Source: Stenotrophobium sp040387055 | GTDB taxonomy: Bacteria; Pseudomonadota; Gammaproteobacteria; Nevskiales; Nevskiaceae | DNA length: 12,207 bases | Reading direction: 5' to 3' | NCBI GenBank assembly: GCA_040387055.1 | Contig: JAZKEM010000028.1 | Location: 1 to 12,207, forward strand | Part shown: piece by piece, positions 6,205 to 12,207 of the stretch | Numbering within the stretch: position 1 is the first letter of the stretch | Layout: every line of letters starts with the position of its first letter | The notes under the pieces: model-generated | Seen by the model: only the letters and a program-made list of their open reading frames with translations | The model's database searches: none | Told to the model about the DNA's origin: nothing | Position numbers and translations under genes: made by a program

Positions 6205-8187
6205 TTAGAAATACTCGCCCTTAAAGACGTTCGCGAATACCACCTGTTCCAACGAAGGTTTGTTGCCTTCCTTGCGCCCCTTGGCTGCGGCTGATGACGG
6301 GAAGAGGTTGTAGCCTTTGTTGAGGAAGTAGTCGTTCATCTTCGGCCATAGTGCGTAGCTGATCGCAGCGGCGGTGCCGAGCGGAGTGGCGACAGACTTG
6401 GGGCGTTCGATGATCGCTTTGATGACGACATTCGCAGCGTGATCGGGTGACCAGGTCGGCACGTAGTCGTAGACTTTGGTCGGCGCAATCATTGGCGTGC
6501 GCACTAGTGGCATGTAGATCGCAGTGATCTCGATGTTCTTGTGCTTGACCTCGGCCGAGAGGCAACGCGAGAACGCATCGAGCGCGGCCTTACTCGCTAC
6601 ATACGCAGAAAAGCGCGCGGCATTGGCGAGTACACCAATTGAACTGATGTTGACGATCTGACCCGAGCGACGATGCGCCATGCTCGGCAACAAGCCCAAG
6701 ATCATGCGCACTGCGCCGAAGTAATTCAGCTGCATGGTGCGTTCAAAGTCATGGAAGCGCGTGGTGGATTCCATGACGCCGCGGCGGATCGAACGGCCTG
6801 CGTTATTGATCAAGATATCGACGTGGCCGAAATCTTTGAGCACGGCAGCAATGCAATCATCAATCGCCTTCATGTCGTTCAAATCGCAGGGATACACATG
6901 CGCTTCGCCGCCGGACTTCTGAATAATCTGCTGGGTTTCTTCCAGCTTCTCACGCGTACGTGCAACCAGAATCACCTTGGCACCGGCAGCGCCGAGTTTC
7001 TTGGCAACGTTGAAACCAATGCCTGAGGAAGCGCCGGTAACGATCACAACCTTGCCCGCGAGTTTCTTCAGCGCGTTCTTTGGCAGCTTCACATTTAGAT
7101 CAAGCTGCAGTTCCCAATAGGCCCAGAGCTTGTCGATGTAGTTCTTGATGTCGGGGCAGGCAACGCCCGTGCCTTTGAGCGCAGCGCGTGCGTGCTTGTC
7201 ATCGAATACGGCTTGGTTGCTGACGTAACCGAGTACAGACACTGGCACGCCAATCGCTTTGGAAATATTCTTTTTTACGGATTCGGGAATACCGCGTGTC
7301 ACGCGATGACCGAGTTTGCGCAGTGCAGGTGGTAGCGTTGGCACATCCAGCTTGCGAGCGAATTCTGGGCCGTGAGCTGCTTCAAGAATCGTCTGTAGCA
7401 AATCACCGACGCTGGGTGAATGTGACTGAATCAGGTGGAATGCTTTTCCATCAAGGCCATTTTTGTGAGCAAGTGCATCCATCGCTGCGGCGACGTAATC
7501 GACTGGTGCTAATGGCACCTTGCCGCCTTCGATACCGAGCAGCGGTAACCACTTGGGTACTGCGTGGCTGATTTTCTGAATGGTCTTGAAGAAATAGTAA
7601 GGACCATCAATCTTGTCCATCTCACCGGTTTCGCTGTGACCAACCACAGCGCCTGGACGATAGATGCGGAATGGCACTTGCGATTCGTTGCGAACAATCG
7701 CTTCTGACTGGAACTTGGTGCGGAAGTACGGATGATCGGTGCGCTGACCTTCATCAAACATATCTTCGGTAAAGCGACCGACAAATTCGCCGCCAGCAAC
7801 CGCGATGCTCGATGCATGGTGCAGGCGCACTTCACCGCCGAGATCATTCACAAACGCAACAAGGTTGCGCGTGCCTTCATTATTGATTTGGTCGCCCTGC
7901 TCGTTCGACATGTTCATGTCGTAAACGGCGGCGAGATGGAATACGTGGTCGATCTTGCCTTTTAACTTCTTAAAGTCAGCGGCGGAGATGAGGCCCGGTG
8001 TGGTGATGTCGCCTGCCAGCATGTGCAGGCGCTTGCCCGCATCGCCATAGCGTTCCTGCAGCGCTTCAAACTTGTCGACCGAAGATTCGCGAACCAAGAC
8101 ATAAACCTTGGCATCTTCACGAGCGAGCAAGCGCTCCAACAGAAACTTGCCAATAAAGCCGGTTGCACCGGTGACAAAGTAGTTCAT
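6205..8187 (-). CDS. Bifunctional fatty acyl-CoA/ACP reductase, alcohol-forming (Marinobacter FAR type)
   Basis: This 660-residue protein has two fused NAD(P)H-binding reductase domains. The N-terminal extended-SDR/male-sterility domain (about 1-360) has TGATGFIG at 6-13, Ser126-Ser127, Y154xxxK158 and the family stretch RPGAVVGHSETGEMDKIDGP. The C-terminal classical SDR domain (about 377-660) has TGASSGIG at 384-391, NNAG at 461-464, NISS with Ser515/516 and Y529xxxK533. Both active sites look intact. From memory it is collinear with the 661-residue Maqu_2220 of Marinobacter aquaeolei VT8, which reduces acyl-CoA to aldehyde and then to fatty alcohol, with many identical stretches such as FHDFERTMQLNYFG. 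This predicts fatty alcohol or wax ester synthesis. A related mycobacterial class exists, so substrate range is uncertain. The ATG at 8187 is preceded by GGGGA 6 bases upstream. Paired palindromes lie in its upstream region. Confidence 0.92.
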   Translation of the reverse strand: MNYFVTGATGFIGKFLLERLLAREDAKVYVLVRESSVDKFEALQERYGDAGKRLHMLAGDITTPGLISAADFKKLKGKIDHVFHLAAVYDMNMSNEQGDQINNEGTRNLVAFVNDLGGEVRLHHASSIAVAGGEFVGRFTEDMFDEGQRTDHPYFRTKFQSEAIVRNESQVPFRIYRPGAVVGHSETGEMDKIDGPYYFFKTIQKISHAVPKWLPLLGIEGGKVPLAPVDYVAAAMDALAHKNGLDGKAFHLIQSHSPSVGDLLQTILEAAHGPEFARKLDVPTLPPALRKLGHRVTRGIPESVKKNISKAIGVPVSVLGYVSNQAVFDDKHARAALKGTGVACPDIKNYIDKLWAYWELQLDLNVKLPKNALKKLAGKVVIVTGASSGIGFNVAKKLGAAGAKVILVARTREKLEETQQIIQKSGGEAHVYPCDLNDMKAIDDCIAAVLKDFGHVDILINNAGRSIRRGVMESTTRFHDFERTMQLNYFGAVRMILGLLPSMAHRRSGQIVNISSIGVLANAARFSAYVASKAALDAFSRCLSAEVKHKNIEITAIYMPLVRTPMIAPTKVYDYVPTWSPDHAANVVIKAIIERPKSVATPLGTAAAISYALWPKMNDYFLNKGYNLFPSSAAAKGRKEGNKPSLEQVVFANVFKGEYF

Positions 8188-8237
8188 CGCACATCCCCAG
8201 AGAAAATTTCAGCCTGCGACCATCTTACTGGGGTTCT

Positions 8238-8266
8238 ATGACCGCATAACAGGCTCTATGCGTCAT
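8238..8266. promoter_or_regulatory. Imperfect inverted repeat upstream of the acyl reductase, possible operator
   Basis: The arms ATGACCGCATA (8238-8248) and TATGCGTCAT (8257-8266) are complementary apart from one extra base, with an 8-base spacer. The repeat starts 51 bp upstream of the reductase start codon, where a promoter would be expected. It could bind a dimeric regulator, but no regulator gene is in the window and I do not recognise the site. Confidence 0.35.
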
Positions 8267-8271
8267 TTTTG

Positions 8272-8286
8272 TGGCCGCAGCGGCCA
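8272..8286. promoter_or_regulatory. Perfect GC-rich palindrome upstream of the acyl reductase
   Basis: TGGCCGC (8272-8278) and GCGGCCA (8280-8286) form a perfect palindrome around a single A, 85 bp upstream of the reductase gene. It is not followed by a U tract on either strand, so it does not look like a terminator. It may be a regulator site. Chance is possible for a 7-base arm. Confidence 0.3.
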
Positions 8287-8313
8287 ATGTGTGAAATTTA
8301 TGAACGCCCATAG

Positions 8314-8345
8314 AAAACGCCACTGAGCTTTAGGCTTCAGTGGCG
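8314..8345 (-). terminator. Intrinsic terminator of the beta-barrel gene
   Basis: Read on the minus strand, CGCCACTGA (8345-8337) and TCAGTGGCG (8326-8318) form a perfect 9-base-pair stem with a 10-base loop. TTTT follows at 8317-8314. It lies 60 bp beyond the stop codon of the SH3b barrel gene and separates that gene from the acyl reductase. Confidence 0.85.
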
Positions 8346-8405
8346 CATTCTGAGAAGGGTCGCCAAGTGTTGCTGCTCTTGACGACGATGCTCGCTAATC
8401 GCTCA

Positions 8406-9392
8406 TTAGGGCTTTGAGATGCGGGTTAGGCCCCATTCAATCATCCAGCCGGTCGTGCCGTCTTCAAGCTGTACCGACCACCAAGGGCCTTCAGCATTGG
8501 ATTCACGGTTGAGCAGTTTTACCGAGCCACCATCCGGCAGTGTCTTGATTGCGGCGCTCTTCATGGTTGGGCCGGAACGCAACACTGCGCCAGGAACCAG
8601 CTGTGCGCTGCCCTTTGCTACAGAGGATGTGCTTGGCGCTGGCGTTGGTGCCGGTGCCGCAATCATCGTCACTACAGGTTCTGGTACGTATGACACCGCT
8701 TCAGGTGCATACACTTGCGGAGCTGGAGCTTGTACCGGTGCCGGTGCCGGTGCATATACAGCCGCCGGTGCGGGAGCTGGCACAGCAGGGGTATACACCG
8801 GTGCTGGCTGATAGCGTGGCGTGGGCTGAGAGCCGCCAAACGCGAACACGACGCCGAGGTTTATGAGCGTTACATTGCTCTTGTGGCCGGAATCTAAACC
8901 AGGGAGATCTTTAACGTTGATGAGGCCGCCGACATCAAAGCGGAAACCAAAATTGCGTGCGACCATCCAGTCAACGCCGAAAGCATAGGTTGCGCCGCTG
9001 CTGGTTTCTTCGTAGTAGCCTGAGTTTCCGCCACCAGTGAACTCAAGTCTCGAATCGCCGGTGTAATAACCGACCTTGGCAAAAAAGCCAGAGCCCTTGT
9101 CATCCATTTTGCCGTAATAGCCGACGGATGCCGCTTGTCCTTTGAATGACAGCGCAACATCCAAGCCGTCGACGTCGTTATCGCCGGTGGTGAGATAAGC
9201 CACTTCAAACATCAAGGGAACAGTTTCGCCACGATAGCCAGCAAATATTTGGCTGCCGAAGCCACGCTTCACATCATCGTATTTGCTGAACTCGGACATC
9301 GTCCCGGTCGCGCCGAGATAAACAGCTGCAGAGCCAAGCGGGCTGAAAGACAGCAGCGCGCAGGCCGCAATGGCCTTGGTGGATAAACGCAT
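8406..9392 (-). CDS. Outer-membrane beta-barrel with Pro/Ala-rich linker and C-terminal SH3b domain
   Basis: The 328-residue protein has three parts. A signal peptide (1-22, ending LGSA) precedes an amphipathic beta-sheet region (about 23-187) with barrel-like strands such as FAKVGYYTGDSRLEF and FGFRFDVGGLINV, ending NLGVVFAF. Next comes a Pro/Ala/Val/Tyr-rich linker (about 188-258) of repeated APAP and VYAP units. The last part (about 260-325) looks like a bacterial SH3 domain: GAVLRSGPTMKSAAIKTLPDG, then GPWWSVQLEDGTTGWMIEWGL. The order recalls OmpA, a small barrel joined to a periplasmic wall-binding domain, with SH3b replacing the OmpA domain. Binding to peptidoglycan is therefore a guess. 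The start is ATG at 9392 with GGGAG 6 bases upstream; a TTG at 9398 overlaps that site. It follows the cytochrome operon by 63 bp and may be read with it. Confidence 0.85.
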   Translation of the reverse strand: MRLSTKAIAACALLSFSPLGSAAVYLGATGTMSEFSKYDDVKRGFGSQIFAGYRGETVPLMFEVAYLTTGDNDVDGLDVALSFKGQAASVGYYGKMDDKGSGFFAKVGYYTGDSRLEFTGGGNSGYYEETSSGATYAFGVDWMVARNFGFRFDVGGLINVKDLPGLDSGHKSNVTLINLGVVFAFGGSQPTPRYQPAPVYTPAVPAPAPAAVYAPAPAPVQAPAPQVYAPEAVSYVPEPVVTMIAAPAPTPAPSTSSVAKGSAQLVPGAVLRSGPTMKSAAIKTLPDGGSVKLLNRESNAEGPWWSVQLEDGTTGWMIEWGLTRISKP

Positions 9393-9431
9393 GGACAACT
9401 CCCTGATATTGAGTTTTATTAGATTTTTACA

Positions 9432-9452
9432 ACTGCAAGCCCCACTTGCAGT
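9432..9452. other. Hairpin between the cytochrome operon and the beta-barrel gene
   Basis: Perfect 8-base arms ACTGCAAG (9432-9439) and CTTGCAGT (9445-9452) have a 5-base loop, only 3 bases after the stop codon of the membrane protein gene. No U tract follows on the minus strand (TGTAAAAATC), so it is not a classical terminator. It may stabilise the 3' end of the operon transcript or reduce read-through into the barrel gene. Confidence 0.5.
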
Positions 9453-9455
9453 GAC

Positions 9456-10307
9456 TCAATAATCGCCTTCCTTGTGGCGCGCTGCAATAGACAATTCACG
9501 CTGTTGCGAAAGTCGCTCAGCGCGGTCTTTATCGCTGGCCCAGATCACATTGGGGAACAGCAGTACGCGCAGTAGGCCAATCAGCATCCACATATAACTG
9601 ATGCTGAAGAGGATGCCGCAGAGCATCGATACATATTCAAAACTGGCATCGATGTACTTGATACCCCACCACGAGATGACGTCGGTGAGTGATGCGGCGA
9701 GGCCTACGGGGAACACCCATTGATAGGAACGGATATGGGGGAACTGCAGGGAGAACGGGATGCCGATGATGAAGAAGCTGGTAGTGAAGCCGAACAGATG
9801 CGCGTGCGTCATCACGATCAGTTTGCCGAGTGACATCTCATCAAAGAACGCTTTGGTGCTGCCATGAAGCTGCAGCTGATACCAAATTTCCGATGCGCCA
9901 AAACAGAACGCGATACCGAATAGCACGGCAGCCATCGCAATGCCGCGGCGTGCGGCAGGCGGCAAGTCGCGCAGATTGATATCAAAGCTGTGCTTGTCGA
10001 AAGGAACCAGCCACCACACAGCAAAATTCAAGAAAAAGAAGAATGCGACTAAGGCCAGCGGCGTGCCGATAGTGAGCCAGCGCGATTTCTCTGCAGGCAC
10101 TTCGACGATCTGCGCGTCTTGTACGGGTTTGTCACTGAAGAAGTCGAAGTTATCGCTATTGGCGGCGGGCGCTTCTTGTTGCTGTGTCGTGCTGGCAGCC
10201 GCAGCCTGATCTTGTTGCGCAGCGTTTTGTGCCAAGGCGCGAACGCCAAACAAACCCGACAGCAGAATGACGGCGAGAAAAATCTCAATCAGGCGTTGTT
10301 TAAGCAT
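9456..10307 (-). CDS. Multi-pass membrane protein with His-Ala-His helix motif, cytochrome operon
   Basis: The 283-residue protein has a signal-like N terminus (1-26, ending RALA). An exported Gln/Ala-rich low-complexity stretch (27-50) and an acidic, Phe-containing segment follow. About five membrane helices come next, at roughly 79-101, 122-141, 160-185, 196-218 and 225-250, then a charged C-terminal tail. The third helix starts with KLIVMTHAHLFGF, with His168 and His170. Paired helix histidines of this kind bind haem or metal in some respiratory membrane proteins such as the NnrS and haem-copper oxidase groups, but I see no other match to those families. I do not recognise the family. The gene starts 6 bases after the stop of the small cytochrome gene, so the two are surely co-transcribed. 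A role as the membrane partner of the two cytochromes is inference. Confidence 0.8.
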   Translation of the reverse strand: MLKQRLIEIFLAVILLSGLFGVRALAQNAAQQDQAAAASTTQQQEAPAANSDNFDFFSDKPVQDAQIVEVPAEKSRWLTIGTPLALVAFFFFLNFAVWWLVPFDKHSFDINLRDLPPAARRGIAMAAVLFGIAFCFGASEIWYQLQLHGSTKAFFDEMSLGKLIVMTHAHLFGFTTSFFIIGIPFSLQFPHIRSYQWVFPVGLAASLTDVISWWGIKYIDASFEYVSMLCGILFSISYMWMLIGLLRVLLFPNVIWASDKDRAERLSQQRELSIAARHKEGDY

Positions 10308-10313
10308 GTTTTC

Positions 10314-11090
10314 TTACGCGCTCTTCAATCGCACAAATAGAAGTGTGCCGGCTTTCTTCACTGCGGCAGTGATTGCGGCATCCAGATCATTGCCTTTAGC
10401 GGCAGGCAGTTTATCGACAGCGATGCCGTTAAAGCTGACGTAAACCTTGCTCTTGGCTGCGGCAGGCATACGTTGTGTGTTCATCGCTTTGACGGCAATA
10501 ACTTTGAGTTGGCGGTCAGTGGCCAGCATCAGGAAAAAATCTTTGCCCTGATAATTCGCCGCAAAAATAATTGCCGTGCCAGCTGGGCGCTGATCCTGCA
10601 ATGGAATGTAGATGGTGTTTTCGTCTGCCTTGGACAGCGTTGCGCCGAGTGTCTTGGCGCGCGCGATGTCGGCGTCGGTTAATACCGCATCTTTCGGCAG
10701 ATAAGCGCGGATGCCGGGAAACTGCGCCTGCACTTCACGTGGGATCAGGCTGGCTGTGTCGAGCCAAGTGCCGGGAGATTGCGGTGTTGATGCTTTGCTG
10801 CCGGGATTAGATTTGGCTTGCGCTTCAACCGCATTCGCAAAGCCGTCGCCATCGGAATCAAGTTTGGCGATTTTGTCGAAAGCCGCGAGATTCTTTCCGG
10901 CATCTTTGAACTGTTTTCCAAACGGATCCAGCGTCGAGCCGCCGCCATCGGTATGGCAGGCATTGCAGGAGGGGGCGTAGCCGTATTGTTGTTTGTAGAA
11001 ACGCGCAAAGGTGGGTTCGGCCTGTACAGGCAACGCAAAGAGAAGCGTGGCGCTCATTGCTGCAATCAGTAAAGGCTGCTTAATAGACAT
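10314..11090 (-). CDS. Exported cytochrome c with EF-hand-like loop and extra C-terminal domain
   Basis: The 258-residue protein has a signal peptide (1-24, ending PVQA). One haem c site follows, C42-N-A-C-H46, in the segment YGYAPSCNACHTDGGGSTLDPFG. Next comes a calcium-type loop D78-S-D80-G-D82-G ending in Glu89, the DxDxDG pattern with Glu at position 12. This pairing of a short cytochrome with a Ca-like loop is a familiar type in proteobacteria. The C-terminal half (about 130-255) is a separate soluble domain, with GTAIIFAANYQGKDFFLMLATD and a late segment DLDAAITAAVKKAG. It faintly recalls FMN-binding domains of the NqrC type but lacks their Ser/Thr attachment motif, so that link is weak. 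It is periplasmic or exported, starts 13 bases after the large cytochrome gene, and is the middle gene of the operon. GAAGAG precedes the ATG. Confidence 0.87.
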   Translation of the reverse strand: MSIKQPLLIAAMSATLLFALPVQAEPTFARFYKQQYGYAPSCNACHTDGGGSTLDPFGKQFKDAGKNLAAFDKIAKLDSDGDGFANAVEAQAKSNPGSKASTPQSPGTWLDTASLIPREVQAQFPGIRAYLPKDAVLTDADIARAKTLGATLSKADENTIYIPLQDQRPAGTAIIFAANYQGKDFFLMLATDRQLKVIAVKAMNTQRMPAAAKSKVYVSFNGIAVDKLPAAKGNDLDAAITAAVKKAGTLLFVRLKSA

Positions 11091-11103
11091 CTGCTCTTCT
11101 CAC

Positions 11104-12207
11104 TTAAAAATCAAACAAGGCCGGTACGATTTTGCGCATGTCTTCCAACAGCTTTGGATTCTTCGCCATGTCTTCTTCCAGCATTTTGTGCTGATGCGAG
11201 TCTGGCGGCGGCATCAGCTTATTCGCCTTCTCAGTATTGCGGTAGCGCTCCCAGTCCAGCGCGTCACGAATTTCGGATTTCGCTTTGATTGAATTCAGGG
11301 TTTCTTCTTCTGTGGCGCCAGCCATAAAATTGAGGCGCTTGCTTGGGTTGCCGCGATGGCAAGCAAAACAATAGTGCTCAAAGTTTTTGAGTGGTGAGCC
11401 TTCGCTGATCTTGAGTGGGGGTACTCCGAGTACAACCGGGGGCGACAATTCTTTGGTGTCCAAGCAGCAATAACCAAAATTGGTTTTATTGCCGAGCGCT
11501 ACAAGCAAGCCTTTGACAGTTTTAACGCGTGAAAACGGCGTTGCTGTGAATAGTGATGCATCAGCGTGATCAACAGAAGCTAGCAATACATCGAGTTTGT
11601 AGCCCGCCGCTTGTTCGAGTTGTTTGAAATCCGGAACCGTGATCATAGAAGCCAGCCCAAATGCCCCGTCGATATCTTTGGCAGTGAGTACGCGTAGCGG
11701 CGGACGTGGTGTCAGCGGATCAAGATCAGCGGGTAGTTTTGGCAGACGTTCAAAAGCATCGAGATCTTCGTTGCTTTTTGCACCGGGCTCGGTGGACTTG
11801 GGTGTGAACAATGAACGCCACCAGCCTTTGATGCCACGCGACTCAGCGAGAGGGTCACGATTGCGTAAGCTCTTTTGCCCAACAGCTACGCCTTCGTTGG
11901 GCCAGTTCTTGGCTTGCAGCGCACGCAACATTTGCGCGTCTGCATGCGTGGCATCGAACTCTGCGGGATTCCACAAATAACGCAGCGCTACCTTCAACAT
12001 CTGTTTCCGACAGTCAGCACTATCGGCGCAAGCATCGACCCAAATCTTTTGGGTGGCGACAATAAAGTTGCCGACCTCGGCAAGTTCATCGATGCGCTCC
12101 GGCACTGCTAGCGGAATGCTCATCGGCACGCCGAGATACGCCAGATCGTTGCCACGCGCTTCGCGCAACTTGGCTGCAATTTCTGGCTGTGCGTTGGTTT
12201 CATTCCA
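11104..12207 (-). CDS. Large c-type cytochrome, partial (start beyond the window)
   Basis: The reading frame is open to the window edge, so the N terminus is missing; 367 residues are visible. Near the C-terminal end lies one haem c site, HYCFACH (visible residues 278-284; bases 11370-11356 for CFACH). After it comes LMPPP at about 331-335, whose Met fits the distal haem ligand of class I cytochromes. The 270 residues before the haem site are unlike any family I can name. They contain two Cys pairs (ACADSADC and GYCCLD), a Pro-rich linker (LPADLDPLTPRPPLRVL) and no further CxxCH, although more could lie upstream. An internal ATG at 12120 follows the window-edge residues without a ribosome site, which supports a start outside. 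It is the first visible gene of a three-gene operon, ending 13 bases before the next cytochrome. Confidence 0.85.
   Translation of the reverse strand, partial: WNETNAQPEIAAKLREARGNDLAYLGVPMSIPLAVPERIDELAEVGNFIVATQKIWVDACADSADCRKQMLKVALRYLWNPAEFDATHADAQMLRALQAKNWPNEGVAVGQKSLRNRDPLAESRGIKGWWRSLFTPKSTEPGAKSNEDLDAFERLPKLPADLDPLTPRPPLRVLTAKDIDGAFGLASMITVPDFKQLEQAAGYKLDVLLASVDHADASLFTATPFSRVKTVKGLLVALGNKTNFGYCCLDTKELSPPVVLGVPPLKISEGSPLKNFEHYCFACHRGNPSKRLNFMAGATEEETLNSIKAKSEIRDALDWERYRNTEKANKLMPPPDSHQHKMLEEDMAKNPKLLEDMRKIVPALFDF

Noticed and set aside
8630..8820. GCCGGTGCCGGTGC-type repeats considered as a DNA repeat array or phase-variable tract
   Set aside because: They code for the APAP linker in frame with varied codons; there is no pure homopolymer or regular tandem unit.
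8419..8866. Gly/Ala-Thr-rich plus-strand frames opposite the beta-barrel gene
   Set aside because: They are the antisense of the Pro/Ala-rich linker; the repeats give long open frames by composition alone.
9432..9452. Hairpin considered as an intrinsic terminator of the cytochrome operon
   Set aside because: There is no U run after the stem on the minus strand, so it is listed only as a hairpin of unknown role.

Overview
This is a chromosomal window from a Gram-negative proteobacterium, probably a beta- or gammaproteobacterium with roughly 50-55% GC. The evidence is a lipoprotein with a Gram-negative lipobox, outer-membrane proteins, a class I AroG-type DAHP synthase closely matching the enterobacterial enzyme, and a two-domain fatty acyl reductase of the Marinobacter type. 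I see no transposase, phage gene, CRISPR array, tRNA or rRNA. The genus cannot be fixed from the sequence.

Layout. (1) Positions 1-1731: a small four-helix membrane protein (+), a convergent orphan lipoprotein (-) and a tandem-CBS protein (-). (2) 1946-3643: a pirin/YhhW-like cupin (+) convergent with a DUF3187 exported protein (-). (3) 3894-5046: a DAHP synthase gene (+), divergent from DUF3187 across a 250 bp AT-rich control region. It ends in a strong bidirectional terminator followed by a perfect dRS3-like palindrome. (4) 5053-8187: a DUF5924/DUF2914 membrane protein and a 660-residue alcohol-forming fatty acyl-CoA/ACP reductase, both on the minus strand and separated by an intergenic palindromic repeat. 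(5) 8314-9392: an outer-membrane beta-barrel with a Pro/Ala-rich linker and a C-terminal SH3b domain, with its own terminator. (6) 9456-12207: three tightly spaced minus-strand genes. In transcription order they are a large c-type cytochrome cut by the window edge, a small cytochrome c with an EF-hand-like loop and an extra C-terminal domain, and a multi-pass membrane protein carrying a His-Ala-His motif in a helix.

How the genes may work together. The region-6 genes look like one operon for an exported electron-transfer module. Two haem c proteins with CxxCH motifs sit next to a membrane protein with helix histidines. I do not recognise it as a named complex, and it is the best candidate here for an undescribed system. 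The fatty acyl reductase suggests fatty alcohol or wax ester production; no wax synthase lies in the window. AroG feeds aromatic amino acid synthesis and appears to be a stand-alone unit. The remaining genes look like unlinked housekeeping or accessory functions.

At least three copies of an imperfect palindromic element with the core GTAGGSTGGGT...ACCCASCCTAC lie between genes (near 18-48, 564-646 and 6109-6169). One of them contains the annotated start codon of the DUF5924 gene. Several starts were moved on ribosome-binding-site evidence: CBS to 1713, DUF3187 to a GTG at 3643, AroG to 3894 and the beta-barrel to 9392.
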